In this document: piece after piece, positions 44,156 through 53,347 of the stretch
Layout: each line of letters begins with the position of its first letter
How positions within the stretch are numbered: the first letter of the stretch is position 1
NCBI GenBank assembly: GCA_023411175.1
Contig: JAEYPB010000056.1
Span: forward strand, 1-64,000
Direction of reading: 5' to 3'
Length of the DNA: 64,000 nucleotides
From: Bacillota bacterium
GTDB taxonomy: Bacteria > Bacillota > Clostridia > Christensenellales > Aristaeellaceae
Notes under the pieces: model-generated
What the model saw: only the letters and a program-made list of their open reading frames with translations
Told to the model about the DNA's origin: nothing
Databases searched by the model: none
Made by a program: the position numbers and the translations under genes

Positions 44156-44911
44156 CTACTTGCTTCGATAATCCGAGGGAGAGACCCCCACGTACTTTTT
44201 GAATGTCTTGCTGAAGTAGTGCTGGTCTTCGAATCCGACGCGAAAGGCGATCTCGTAGACCATGAGATCGGTCTGGTCCATCAGCCGCTTGGCCTCGGCG
44301 ACGCGCACCCGGCCAAGATAGCTGGCGATGGAGAGGCCGTAGGCGCGCTTGAACGCGATGCCCAGGTAGTTGGGCGAATAACCGAGCAGCGCCGACAGGT
44401 GGTTGACGCCCAGCTTCGGGTTCGAAAAACTCTGGTCGATCGCGCGCCGTGCCTGCTCCGCGACGGAGCGCGGCGCTTCGGTCCTGTCCGCTTCGTCGTC
44501 CTTCTGAAGCGCCGTCCGAACCAGCCGCTCGTTTTCCTCGCGTTCTGAAACCAGCGCGTGCAGCCGCTTTGTCATCTGCCGAACGTCTTCCGGGACGACG
44601 GGTTTGAGCACATAGTCGACCGCGCCATAGCTCAGCGCCTGCTTTGCGTAGTCAAATTCCTCGTAACCGCTGATGATGATCGTCGCGGGCCTGTGCGTCC
44701 GCTTCTCAAGCCGCTTCATCAGCTCAATGCCGTTCATTTCGGGCATGGCGATATCCAGAAGCATCGCGTCGATCCGCCTCGTATCGATGATGGAAAGCGC
44801 CTCGGCGCCACTCTTAGCGACAAACGTCTGAAAAAGCTCCAGTCCGTCAATGATCCTGCGCATGCCTTCGGCCAGCAAGCGCTCGTCGTCCACGACCAGC
44901 AAGGTAAACAT
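44156..44911 (-). CDS. YesN-type response regulator with AraC DNA-binding domain
   Basis: A 251-residue regulator. The receiver domain (1-120) has Asp8/Asp9, the phospho-acceptor Asp53 in LLDIAMPEMNG and the conserved Lys in VLKP. The AraC-type domain (about 150-251) contains VNHLSALLGYSPNYLGIAFK and VYEIAFRVGFEDQHYF. The ATG follows the kinase stop codon directly (TGAATG). It probably activates the transporter promoter at 44021 when phosphorylated. Confidence 0.95.
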   Translation of the reverse strand: MFTLLVVDDERLLAEGMRRIIDGLELFQTFVAKSGAEALSIIDTRRIDAMLLDIAMPEMNGIELMKRLEKRTHRPATIIISGYEEFDYAKQALSYGAVDYVLKPVVPEDVRQMTKRLHALVSEREENERLVRTALQKDDEADRTEAPRSVAEQARRAIDQSFSNPKLGVNHLSALLGYSPNYLGIAFKRAYGLSIASYLGRVRVAEAKRLMDQTDLMVYEIAFRVGFEDQHYFSKTFKKYVGVSPSDYRSK

Positions 44912-46672
44912 TCAGGTTCCCCCCGGAATTTTCTTGATCCGCACGCTTGCCACGGTTTCATTGCCGACGCGCGCATAGCGTAGGCCATAGCCCTCGCCGA
45001 AGCACATCAACACGCGGTCGTGGACGTTGGAAATCCCGATGCCGTAATTGCTCGGGGCGTCCGCCTCATCCCGATGGTATAGGAAGCGGTTCATCTCATC
45101 CACGGTCTCCTGAGTGGCGCTTTCGCCGTCGTCGCGCACCTCCAGCACGACATCGCCTTCTTCCTCATATGCCGAGATTTTCAGATGGCATGTGAGGGAT
45201 TGGTTGGTCTGCATTGCGTGGATGATGGAGTTTTCGATCAGTGGCTGAAGGATCAGCTTGGGCGTCAGGCATCCGAGCAGCTTTTCCGGCAGGTCGTACT
45301 TGACGAAGATGGAATCCTCGTACCGTGCCATCTGGATGCCGATGTACAGCTCGATGTGCTTGATCTGCTCGCTCAGCGGGATAAATTCCCGGCCGCGGCT
45401 GATGCTGATGCGAAAAAAGGACGCCAGATCCTTCGTGATGTGGATGGCCTTTTCATCCTCGCCCGCGCCGATCAGCCAGATGATTGTGGACAGGGTATTG
45501 TACAGGAAGTGCGGGTTGATCTGGAACTCCAGCGCGCGAATCTGCGCTTCCTTATTTTTTTGCTGCTCCTCGTAGTATTGCCCGATCGCGCTTTCAAGCT
45601 TTTCCAGAATCTGGCCGTATTTGTCGTCCAGAATCGCAATTTCGTTCTTGACCGGCGGGCGGCCTTGCGCCGCAATGGGCGGCGCGTCAAAGGAGGAGAC
45701 GCGGCCGATCAGCCGGTAGAGCGGCTTGATGAAACTGCGCGACATCATGGAGCCCAACAGCACGCAAAGCCCGAAGCACAGCGCCGCTACGATCAGCGTC
45801 ATCGAAAGGATGGGCCTGAAGCCCTGGTTGAGCGTCGCCTCCCGGATCTTTTCGAGGTACGTCAGGCCGCGCTGGCTGTCCCGGTGGTAGACCAACACAT
45901 CCCCGTTCAGGTTCAGAGAACCGGTTTTTTCGGTCATCATGCCTTCCGGGAGCTTCAGCGCTTCATAGAGGGTTTTTCCATAAAATGCGTCGTCGGTGCA
46001 GGAGACAATGACGCCGCGGTCGTTCACGATCATATAGCGACTGCCCCGCGTGCGCTCGTAGTCCTGATAGAGTTTTCGAAACAGGCTTTCGCGAACGTTG
46101 ACCCGAATCAGCGACACGGGGCTGTTGTCCATGCCCAGCACCAGCCGAACGTAAGGGATTACGCGTTCGCCGCGGTCCCATGTCGCGTCCTGCCACAGGT
46201 CGAAACGTTGAAAGGCATCCCGATCGGGCCGAACGAGACTGGTGGCGTCGATGCACTGGACCGCCGACGCGTCCGCCGAGTAGCGCAGCGCCTCTTTTTC
46301 ACCGATCAGAAGTACCGAGGTCGCCTCCTGGCTGTTGTAGAGGCTGATGATCTGCCGCCGGGCCTGATCCTCGACCATTGACGGCGCGGCCTGAAGGCGG
46401 GCGTTCGGATCGTAATAGGCGCGCACGTACTGGTTGAACGCAACCAGAAGCGTCGCGCCGTGCTTCTCGCGCATGATTTCGTCGGTGCGGTATGCAATGA
46501 ACTCCAGCCGGCTCAGGCTGTCCTGCACGCCTTTTTCCAGCATCGTTCGCGATGACACATCAAGCGATATTGCGCCGATCACGAACACAGGCACGAGGGA
46601 TACCAGCGCGAATAGAATGGTCAGCCGCGTTTTGATGGAGTACTGTGTAAAAAGCGAGCCGATCTTCTTCAC
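44912..46672 (-). CDS. YesM-type sensor histidine kinase
   Basis: A 586-residue membrane kinase. Segment one is near residues 15-40, then an extracytoplasmic sensor domain of about 245 residues, then segment two (SMTLIVAALCFGLCVLLGSMM) and a HAMP-like linker. The HisKA_7TM/LytS-like core has phospho-acceptor His388 in QINPHFLYNTL, the N-box PLIENSIIHAM and the G-box YGIGISNVHDR. The start is GTG with GAGGTG upstream. It is paired with the regulator directly behind it and likely senses the sugar handled by the lsr-like transporter. Confidence 0.94.
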   Translation of the reverse strand: MKKIGSLFTQYSIKTRLTILFALVSLVPVFVIGAISLDVSSRTMLEKGVQDSLSRLEFIAYRTDEIMREKHGATLLVAFNQYVRAYYDPNARLQAAPSMVEDQARRQIISLYNSQEATSVLLIGEKEALRYSADASAVQCIDATSLVRPDRDAFQRFDLWQDATWDRGERVIPYVRLVLGMDNSPVSLIRVNVRESLFRKLYQDYERTRGSRYMIVNDRGVIVSCTDDAFYGKTLYEALKLPEGMMTEKTGSLNLNGDVLVYHRDSQRGLTYLEKIREATLNQGFRPILSMTLIVAALCFGLCVLLGSMMSRSFIKPLYRLIGRVSSFDAPPIAAQGRPPVKNEIAILDDKYGQILEKLESAIGQYYEEQQKNKEAQIRALEFQINPHFLYNTLSTIIWLIGAGEDEKAIHITKDLASFFRISISRGREFIPLSEQIKHIELYIGIQMARYEDSIFVKYDLPEKLLGCLTPKLILQPLIENSIIHAMQTNQSLTCHLKISAYEEEGDVVLEVRDDGESATQETVDEMNRFLYHRDEADAPSNYGIGISNVHDRVLMCFGEGYGLRYARVGNETVASVRIKKIPGGT

Positions 46673-46716
46673 GCTGCACCTCGGTTCCTTTGTAAAAGCA
46701 ACTACCGCCTTTCAGG

Positions 46717-46745
46717 AGATTAACACAAATTCCTCGCGTTTTCAA
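46717..46745 (-). promoter_or_regulatory. Promoter of the YesM/YesN pair
   Basis: On the minus strand TTGAAA (46740-46745), a 17-base spacer and TAATCT (46717-46722), 45 bases before the kinase start. Confidence 0.55.
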
Positions 46746-46848
46746 GCATGCGCGTCTGGGATAAAATGGGGACGCAATGCGCCTGTGCTATCATTGGGAT
46801 TACTATTGTGTTTATTTCGGATGCAAACGCTTCAGAGCGCCCCATTTT

Positions 46849-48270
46849 TCATTTGGCGACCGCCTGATGCTGAGCGGAGGGCAAGACCGTCATCCCGTAA
46901 GGGTCCAGCGCTTCCCGGAGCACCGTCTCGGGCGCAAGGCCACCCTCGAGTGCCAGCGTTTCCACGCGCATCCCGGTCGCCAGCGCTTCCTTTGCGAGGC
47001 TGGACGCCCTGGTGTAGCCGACGATGGGGCAGAGCGCCGCCGCAACGCCCGCGCTCCGCTCCACCAGCTGCCTGCATCGCGCCTCATCGGCCTGGATGCC
47101 CTTCACGCAGCGCTCAGCCAGCACGCGGACGCCCGACGTCAGCGTGGCAATGGACTCGAACAGCTTGTGGAAGATGATCGGCTCAAAGGCGTTCAGCTCC
47201 AGCTGCCCGGACTCCGCGGCCAGCGCGATGGTCATGTCGTTTCCGATCACCGAGAAGGCGATCTGGTTGACCACCTCCGGGATCACCGGGTTGACCTTGC
47301 CAGGCATGATGGATGAACCGTTCTGCCGGGCGGGCAGGCGAATCTCGCCCAACCCCGCCAGCGGCCCGGAGGACATCAGCCTTAGATCGCTGGCGATCTT
47401 GGAAAGGCTGACCGCGCAGGCCTTAAGCGCGCCGGAGAGCGCAACGTAGCAGTCGGCGTTCTGCGTGGCGTCAATCAGATCCTCCGCCTGAACGAAGCGT
47501 TCACCGCTGAGATGGGAAACCTCGCCTACGATGCGCTCAATGTATCCGTGGCTCGCGTTGATGCCGGTGCCGACGGCCGTGCCGCCCAGATTGAGCCCGC
47601 GAAGCTCCTCCGCCGCCGCCTGCAGGCGGCGCCTGTCCCGGCCGACGACGGCCGCATAGGCGCGAAATTCCTGGCCCAGGCGGATGGGCACGGCGTCCTG
47701 CAGCTGCGTGCGCCCAACCTTGACGATGCCGTCGAAGCGGAGCGCCTTGTCTTCCAGCGCGCTTTGCAGCGCCACCAGCGCCTCATTGAACGGCTTCAGC
47801 AGCCTGATCGCGGCCAGCTTGCCCGCGGAAGGGTAGACATCGTTGGTGGACTGGGCGCAATTCACGTGGTCGTTGGGGTGGACGAGGGAATAATCGCCCT
47901 TCTCTCCGCCCAAAAGCTCGATGGCCCGATTGGCGACCACTTCGTTCATGTTCATGTTGGCCGACGTGCCCGCGCCGCCCTGGATCGGATCCACCGGGAA
48001 CTGGTCGGACCATTTCCCCGCCATCACCTCGTCGCAGGCGGCGGCGATGGCGTCCGCGATCCGTGCGTCCAGCGTGCCTGCCCCCCGATTGACGATCGCC
48101 GCGGCCTTTTTAATCAGCGCGAGGCTATGGATCATCTCCGGGCGCATCCTCTGCCCCGTGATCGGAAAGTTTGCCACCGCGCGGGCGGTTTGCGCGCCGT
48201 AATAGGCCCCGGCGGGCAAGGGCATCTCGCCCAACATGTCCCGCTCCACTCGAAACGTCTCGGTTTCCAT
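46849..48270 (-). CDS. aspA: Aspartate ammonia-lyase
   Basis: A 473-residue lyase of the aspartase/fumarase superfamily that converts L-aspartate to fumarate and ammonia. GAGTSANMNMNEV, GRTQLQDAVPIRLGQEF, GGTAVGTGIN and the flexible catalytic loop GSSIMPGKVNPV are all intact. The Gln in GRTQLQDA fits aspartase; class II fumarases have His there. The ATG has a GGGAGG site. It is a single-gene unit with its own strong promoter, divergent from a LysR regulator that may control it. It is not obviously linked to the sugar operons. Confidence 0.93.
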   Translation of the reverse strand: METETFRVERDMLGEMPLPAGAYYGAQTARAVANFPITGQRMRPEMIHSLALIKKAAAIVNRGAGTLDARIADAIAAACDEVMAGKWSDQFPVDPIQGGAGTSANMNMNEVVANRAIELLGGEKGDYSLVHPNDHVNCAQSTNDVYPSAGKLAAIRLLKPFNEALVALQSALEDKALRFDGIVKVGRTQLQDAVPIRLGQEFRAYAAVVGRDRRRLQAAAEELRGLNLGGTAVGTGINASHGYIERIVGEVSHLSGERFVQAEDLIDATQNADCYVALSGALKACAVSLSKIASDLRLMSSGPLAGLGEIRLPARQNGSSIMPGKVNPVIPEVVNQIAFSVIGNDMTIALAAESGQLELNAFEPIIFHKLFESIATLTSGVRVLAERCVKGIQADEARCRQLVERSAGVAAALCPIVGYTRASSLAKEALATGMRVETLALEGGLAPETVLREALDPYGMTVLPSAQHQAVAK

Positions 48271-48314
48271 TTTTCTTTTTCCTCCCTGAAAGCGGCTGCT
48301 TTTCGCTTGCCAAC

Positions 48315-48343
48315 AGTATAGGGCCGTGGTATGATATTTTCAA
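48315..48343 (-). promoter_or_regulatory. Promoter of the aspartase gene
   Basis: On the minus strand TTGAAA (48338-48343), a 17-base spacer and TATACT (48315-48320). The A/T-rich stretch beyond the -35 box, shared with the LysR gene, is a likely regulator site. Confidence 0.8.
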
Positions 48344-48397
48344 ATACATATAACAATATTTCCACTATAGGCATTATATTATAAGGCCGGTGAGTCC

Positions 48398-49354
48398 GTG
48401 TTCAGAGAGTTTCGGTATGTCTACGAGGTCTACCGGGAGCGCAGCTTCTCCCGGGCGGCGCTGAAGCTGTACATTTCTCAACCGTCCCTGAGCGCGATGG
48501 TGAAGCGGGCGGAGCTAAAGATCGGCAGCCCGATCTTCGACCGCAGCACGTCGCCCGTCCGCCTTACTGCGGCGGGGCGGGAGTACATTCTGGCCGCCGA
48601 GCGGATGATGGAGATCGAGGAAAACTTTCGGCAATACCTGTCGGACGCGGGCCAGTGTCTGACCGGCAGCATAGCCATCGGCGGTACAACACTGTTCACC
48701 TCCTACATTCTGCCACCGCTGATCTCCCGGTTTTCAGACCGGTATCCGGGGGTGGAGATCCGCGTCCACGAGACCCACACGGTGGCGCTTCAGCGGGAGC
48801 TGTCGGAGGGGGGGTTGGACCTGATCGCGGAGAACTGCGACTTTGATCCTGAAACCTACGGATGGGAACCGCTGAGCCGGGAGCAGCTGCTCTTGATGGT
48901 CCCGGCGGGTCGTCCGGTGAACGGCGGCGCGGAAGCGTACCGCCTGTCGGCGGAGGACGTTCGGCGGGGGAGGCATCTCGCGGACGAGGCGCCTACGGCG
49001 CCGCTGGAAATGTTCAGGGAAGAGCCGTTCCTGCTGCTCAAGGAGGGCAACGATACCCGCGGCCGCGCCGACCGCCTGTGCGCCGCCGCCGGCTTCCGCC
49101 CGAAGACGCGCCTTTTGCTAGACCAGCAGATTACCGCCTACAACCTTGCGCTGTATGGAATGGGCGCGACGTTCATCAGCGATACGCTGGTTCGAAGTGT
49201 GCCCCCCACTCCGGGGGTCTGGTTCTACGTGCTGGGCGGGGATATGGCCCGAAGGGAGATCCGGCTGTACCATAAGCGCACCCGTTACCTGACCAGCGCC
49301 GTCAAGGAGTTTTTAAGCACCGCGCGAGCGCAAACCGAAGGCCCGCCGCGCTGA
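48398..49354 (+). CDS. LysR-family transcriptional regulator
   Basis: A 318-residue regulator starting at GTG. The N-terminal winged helix reads SFSRAALKLYISQPSLSAMVKRAE (noted as YISQPSLSAMVK) with PVRLTAAGREYI, and the effector domain starts near residue 92. It is divergent from the aspartase gene with a 127-base shared region, the classic arrangement for LysR control of a neighbour. The effector-binding half (GSIAIGGTTLFTSYILPPL) is standard. The ribosome site (GGTGAG) is weak. Confidence 0.92.
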   Translation: MFREFRYVYEVYRERSFSRAALKLYISQPSLSAMVKRAELKIGSPIFDRSTSPVRLTAAGREYILAAERMMEIEENFRQYLSDAGQCLTGSIAIGGTTLFTSYILPPLISRFSDRYPGVEIRVHETHTVALQRELSEGGLDLIAENCDFDPETYGWEPLSREQLLLMVPAGRPVNGGAEAYRLSAEDVRRGRHLADEAPTAPLEMFREEPFLLLKEGNDTRGRADRLCAAAGFRPKTRLLLDQQITAYNLALYGMGATFISDTLVRSVPPTPGVWFYVLGGDMARREIRLYHKRTRYLTSAVKEFLSTARAQTEGPPR

Positions 49355-49461
49355 GCGACGGAAGCCCGATCCATCGATCCCATTTACACGAGATTTCCGG
49401 CGGCAGTGTACACCGCGGGTATGTGGACACCTGCAACAACCGCCGTATCAAGGCAAAATTT

Positions 49462-49500
49462 GAGGGCACGGCGCCTGCTCAACACAGGCGTCGTGCCCTC
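49462..49500 (-). terminator. Terminator after the LplA-like binding-protein gene
   Basis: A 16-bp stem (49462-49477 with 49485-49500, one G-T pair) and a 7-base loop. On the minus strand AAATTTTG follows. On the plus strand it could also end the LysR transcript. Confidence 0.82.
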
Positions 49501-49563
49501 TCTGTTCCGAATCCAGTTTCTAAGCGATGGGGCCGGTGTCGGTGGTTTGCCCCAAGTGTCAGG

Positions 49564-51243
49564 TTACTGCGCGGCGTACTCCTGGTACGTCACGAGGTAG
49601 CGGTCGTAGGCGCCCTGGACCAGCTTGATCATCTCTTCCAGGCCAGCGGCCTTCAGGTCGCCGACGAAGGTGTCGTAGTTCTCGTCGATGCCGCCGTCCA
49701 GGATGGAGGACACCATGTAGCTCTTCACGATGTTCTCGATCTGGGGCTGAATCTGCGAGTAGGCGGCCTGCTCCTCGGTGGTCATCAGGACGGGCGGCAG
49801 CGGGGTGTCCTCTTTCAGGACCTCTTCCTTGCCGTTTACGCGCTGGTGCTCGAGCAGGTTTACGGCGTCGTACGTGTACTCCGCCACGGTGTCATAGTAC
49901 TCGTTCAGGATCGTGACGCCGCCCTGGGCCGGGGTGCTGTTCTGGCGCACGTCGTTGAAGGTTTCCATGCCTTCCGGCAGGATGAAGTAGCCCTTCTCGT
50001 CCAGCGGGAAGCGCAGCACGCCGTCCTCGCCCTTCGTGTACGACCAGCCGATGGTGCCCCAGTTGGTGGTGATCGCCTGCTCGGGCTGGTTCAGGTAGTT
50101 CATCAGCGCCGCGGCGATTTCCGGATACTTGCAGGCGGTGGTCAGGATGCTCTGGCTGGTGCCCCACAGCTCGCTGCGGTTGACCGCGATGCCCATCTTG
50201 CCCTTCGGGCCTTCGAGGCGCGGCAGCGGCACATACTGCTCGAGGACTTCGCGCACCGGGATGCTGCCTTCGGGCGACCAGATGGAGAACGCGCCGATGA
50301 CCGCGTCATCCAGCCGCAGCTTGTAGGTGTAGTCGCCTTCGCCCGAGAAGCCGTCCATATCCAGAAGGCCTTCCTGGTTCAGTTCGTTGTAGAAGTGCAG
50401 CGTCTCCTTGAACGCGTCGGACAGCACGGCGAACTCCACCTTGCCGTCGTCGCCCAGCTTGCAGTAGGGATACTCGTCGCCGTAGCTGACGCCCTCGCCG
50501 AAGCAGGACATGAGGGTGAAGAACGAGTTCTGCGTGGAGAAGATGTCCTTGATGACGAAGTTGCTGGCGTAGGGGATCTCGTCCGCTTCGCCGTTGCCGT
50601 TCAGGTCGCCGCCGTTTTTGAACGCCACCAGCGCGGCCTTGAACTCATCCAGCGTCTTGGGAACTTTCAGGCCGAGCTGGTCGAGCCAGTTCTTGTTGAT
50701 CAGGAACGGGCCGGGGGTCAGCGTCAGGCCGTACATCTCCTCCACGTAGGGGAAGCCGTAGCGATGGCCGTCGGCGTACTGGCTCAGCGCGGCGTACTGC
50801 GGCCGCTGTTTGAAGATCTCCACAAGGTTCGGGACGTACTTCTCGATCAGCTCGTCCGTCGGCAGGAACACATCCTGGCCGATGTACTGGGTGATGGTCG
50901 AGGCGCTGATGCCCTTCCAGAACATGTCGGGCAGATCGCGGCTGGCGAGCATCAGGTTGACCTTCTCCGCGTAGCCGGACTCAGGAACGCCGATCCACTT
51001 GATCGGCACGCCGGTCGCCTCGAAGATTTCCTTGGTCCAGGGCAGGTCGTTCTCATTGACGATGCGGTTCTCCGGCGTGGGGATTACGATGGTCATGGGC
51101 TCCAGCTTGGAGGGATCCTTGACGATGGGCAGTGTGCCGTCCAGCGACACGTTCGCCGGGTCGTACTCGGTTGCGAATGCCACGGACCCCATTGCCGACA
51201 GGCACATCGCCAGACACAGAATCAATGTCAGGAGTTTCTTCAT
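49564..51243 (-). CDS. Extracellular solute-binding protein, LplA/YtcQ type
   Basis: A 559-residue binding protein of the long type that works with LplB/LplC permeases. The signal peptide (MKKLLTLILCLAMCLSAMGS) ends in AFA before T-E-Y; cysteines occur inside the hydrophobic core but not in a lipobox. NDLPWTKEIFEATGV, LASRDLPDMFW and the repeated aromatic-rich segments are typical. ATG 51243 follows a GGGAGG site. It is the last gene of its operon. With GH32-type enzymes nearby, a fructo-oligosaccharide ligand is plausible. Confidence 0.92.
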   Translation of the reverse strand: MKKLLTLILCLAMCLSAMGSVAFATEYDPANVSLDGTLPIVKDPSKLEPMTIVIPTPENRIVNENDLPWTKEIFEATGVPIKWIGVPESGYAEKVNLMLASRDLPDMFWKGISASTITQYIGQDVFLPTDELIEKYVPNLVEIFKQRPQYAALSQYADGHRYGFPYVEEMYGLTLTPGPFLINKNWLDQLGLKVPKTLDEFKAALVAFKNGGDLNGNGEADEIPYASNFVIKDIFSTQNSFFTLMSCFGEGVSYGDEYPYCKLGDDGKVEFAVLSDAFKETLHFYNELNQEGLLDMDGFSGEGDYTYKLRLDDAVIGAFSIWSPEGSIPVREVLEQYVPLPRLEGPKGKMGIAVNRSELWGTSQSILTTACKYPEIAAALMNYLNQPEQAITTNWGTIGWSYTKGEDGVLRFPLDEKGYFILPEGMETFNDVRQNSTPAQGGVTILNEYYDTVAEYTYDAVNLLEHQRVNGKEEVLKEDTPLPPVLMTTEEQAAYSQIQPQIENIVKSYMVSSILDGGIDENYDTFVGDLKAAGLEEMIKLVQGAYDRYLVTYQEYAAQ

Positions 51244-51367
51244 TTCCAGCAAACCTCCCAATTTTGTTCCAAGTGGGTATCCTGCTTTCGCGGCGTGCGC
51301 AGCCCGTGCCCGGCCGGCCGAACCTGGCGTAGGCTGATTGCGCCGCGGAAAGGTTGGCAAAAATCGA

Positions 51368-52273
51368 TCAGCCCTTCACCGCGCCGATCATGACGCCCTT
51401 GGCAAAGTACTTTTGCAGGAACGGGTAAACCGCGAGCAGCGGCGCGGCACTGACGACGATCACGCAGTATTTGAGCTGATCCGCCTGGTTGCGGCGCTCG
51501 GCGATGGACTTTGCATCGCCCACCATGTCGGTGGCGGCGTTCTTACCGATCAGCATCAGGTTGCGCAGCACGATCTGCAGCGGCATTTTTTCGTTGTCCA
51601 TCAGATAGATCAGCCCGTCGAAGTAGGAATTCCATTTTGAGGAGGCGTAGAAAAGCGCCATGACCGCCAGGATTGTCGAAGACAGCGGAAGCGCGATGCG
51701 GAAGAAGAAGCCGAAATCGTTGCAGCCGTCCAGGTTGGCCGCCTCGAGCAGTTCCTTGGGCAGCGTGGTTTCAAAGAACGTTCGGCACACGATCAGGTTG
51801 TACACCGAAACCGCGCCCGGCAGCACCATGACCCAGAGCGTATCATAGATGCCGAGGTTGCGCATGAGCAGGTAGCTGGGGATCATGCCGCCGCTGAAGA
51901 ACATCGTAAACGAGAACAGGAGCATCAGCCCTCGCCTGCCGGACATGTCGGCGCGGCTGAGCGCGTACGCGCTGGTGGTGGTGGTGGCGATGGAAATCAG
52001 CGTGCCGAGCCCGGTGTAGATGATCGTGTTCAGGTAGCCGCGCCAGATGGGGGGGTAGTTGAACGTCTTCAGGTAGCCGCCGGGGAAGAACTCCACCGGG
52101 TACAAAAGGAACCGCCCGCTGTTCACCACCCGCGGCGCGGTGAACGAGGCTACAAAGACGAAGTACAGCGGGTACAGGATTACGATGGCGATCGCGATCA
52201 GAACCAGGATGATGCAGATATCAAAAATGCGGTCGCCAACGGAGACGCGCAGGTGCTTGGGCTGAGCCATCAT
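51368..52273 (-). CDS. CUT1 ABC transporter permease (LplC type)
   Basis: A 301-residue permease with six membrane segments. The EAA motif reads LLEAANLDGCNDFGFFF near residue 185. The C-terminus PFLQKYFAKGVMIGAVKG is the usual LplC ending. Two adjacent ATG codons (52273 and 52270) follow a GGGAGG site. It is paired with the LplB-type permease, whose gene ends 18 bases upstream. Confidence 0.93.
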   Translation of the reverse strand: MMAQPKHLRVSVGDRIFDICIILVLIAIAIVILYPLYFVFVASFTAPRVVNSGRFLLYPVEFFPGGYLKTFNYPPIWRGYLNTIIYTGLGTLISIATTTTSAYALSRADMSGRRGLMLLFSFTMFFSGGMIPSYLLMRNLGIYDTLWVMVLPGAVSVYNLIVCRTFFETTLPKELLEAANLDGCNDFGFFFRIALPLSSTILAVMALFYASSKWNSYFDGLIYLMDNEKMPLQIVLRNLMLIGKNAATDMVGDAKSIAERRNQADQLKYCVIVVSAAPLLAVYPFLQKYFAKGVMIGAVKG

Positions 52274-52291
52274 TATTGTCGCCTCCCTTCT

Positions 52292-53236
52292 TTAGAAAAG
52301 GCTGATGTTCGAGAGCTTGCGGGAGAAGGTGTTCACCACGACCAGCAGCACAAAGTTCACGATGGAGTTGAACAGGCCGACGGCGGTGGAGAAGCTGTAC
52401 TGCGCGTTCTGCAGACCCACCTTGTACACGTAGGTGGAGATGATCTCGCTGACCGACGTGTTGATGGTATTCTGCATCAGGTATGCCTTCTCGTAGCCAA
52501 TCGTAAAGAGGTTGCCGACGCTCAGGATGAACATGATGATGATCGTCGGGAGGATGGACGGAAAGTCTATGTGGAGTACGCGCTGCAGCTTGCTGGCGCC
52601 GTCCACGATGGCGGCCTCGTGAAGGTCCGGGCTGACGCCGGCGAGCGCCGCGATGTATACGATCGCGCTGAAGCCCATGCCCTGCCATATGCCTGAAACC
52701 ACGTACAGCGATCGGAAGTATTCGGGCCGGGTCATGAACAGGACTTCCGAGCCGGTGAGCTGCTTTGCGAGCACGCCGATGAACCCGCTTGAAGGCGCCA
52801 TCATGATGCTCATCATCGACACCAGCACCACCACGGAGATGAAGTGCGGCGCAAACGACACGGTCTGCACGAACTTTTTGAACTTCAGGTTGTTCAGCGA
52901 GTTGATGAGCAGCGCGAACAAAATCGGCGCGGGGAACCCGAACACCAGCGAATACACGCTGAGCAGCAGCGTGTTCGTGATGGTCTTCATCGCGATGGAC
53001 GTGGAGAAGAACTGTTCAAAGTATTTCAGCCCCGCCCACGGGCTGCCCATGATGCCCAGCTTGGCGTTAAAATCCTTGAACGCGATGGATACGCCGTAGA
53101 TGGGGATATAGCAGAACACAACCAGCCAGATAAGCCCCGGCAGCAGGAGCAGCCAGAGTCTCCAGTTGTGCTTGAGCGCTTGCCTTACGCGGGAGGATGC
53201 GGTTTGCCGTCTATACGCAAGCGTCAGACTATCCAT
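52292..53236 (-). CDS. CUT1 ABC transporter permease (LplB type)
   Basis: A 314-residue permease. The N-terminal LLLLPGLIWLVVFCYIP and IYGVSIAFKDFN are typical of LplB. The EAA-like loop reads LHEAAIVDGASKLQRVLHI near residue 215. It is the first gene of the transporter operon, behind a good promoter. No ATPase gene is present, so an MsmK-like ATPase encoded elsewhere is needed. Confidence 0.93.
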   Translation of the reverse strand: MDSLTLAYRRQTASSRVRQALKHNWRLWLLLLPGLIWLVVFCYIPIYGVSIAFKDFNAKLGIMGSPWAGLKYFEQFFSTSIAMKTITNTLLLSVYSLVFGFPAPILFALLINSLNNLKFKKFVQTVSFAPHFISVVVLVSMMSIMMAPSSGFIGVLAKQLTGSEVLFMTRPEYFRSLYVVSGIWQGMGFSAIVYIAALAGVSPDLHEAAIVDGASKLQRVLHIDFPSILPTIIIMFILSVGNLFTIGYEKAYLMQNTINTSVSEIISTYVYKVGLQNAQYSFSTAVGLFNSIVNFVLLVVVNTFSRKLSNISLF

Positions 53237-53284
53237 TCAGATCACCCTTTCGTTGCGAAATAGACACACCTCTGTCATAATGCA

Positions 53285-53314
53285 ATTATATACAGCGCCG
53301 ATGATTGGGGTAAA
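53285..53314 (-). promoter_or_regulatory. Promoter of the LplBCA-like operon
   Basis: On the minus strand TTTACC (53309-53314), an 18-base spacer and a perfect TATAAT (53285-53290), 49 bases before the permease start. It lies directly behind the kinase gene, so the transporter can be controlled separately from its two-component system. Confidence 0.8.
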
Positions 53315-53347
53315 TAGCATAATTTGCAAAAAAGTGGACAAAACGCC

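Noticed and set aside
46849..48270. Class II fumarase instead of aspartase
   Set aside because: GRTQLQDA carries Gln where fumarases have His, and overall motifs follow aspartase.
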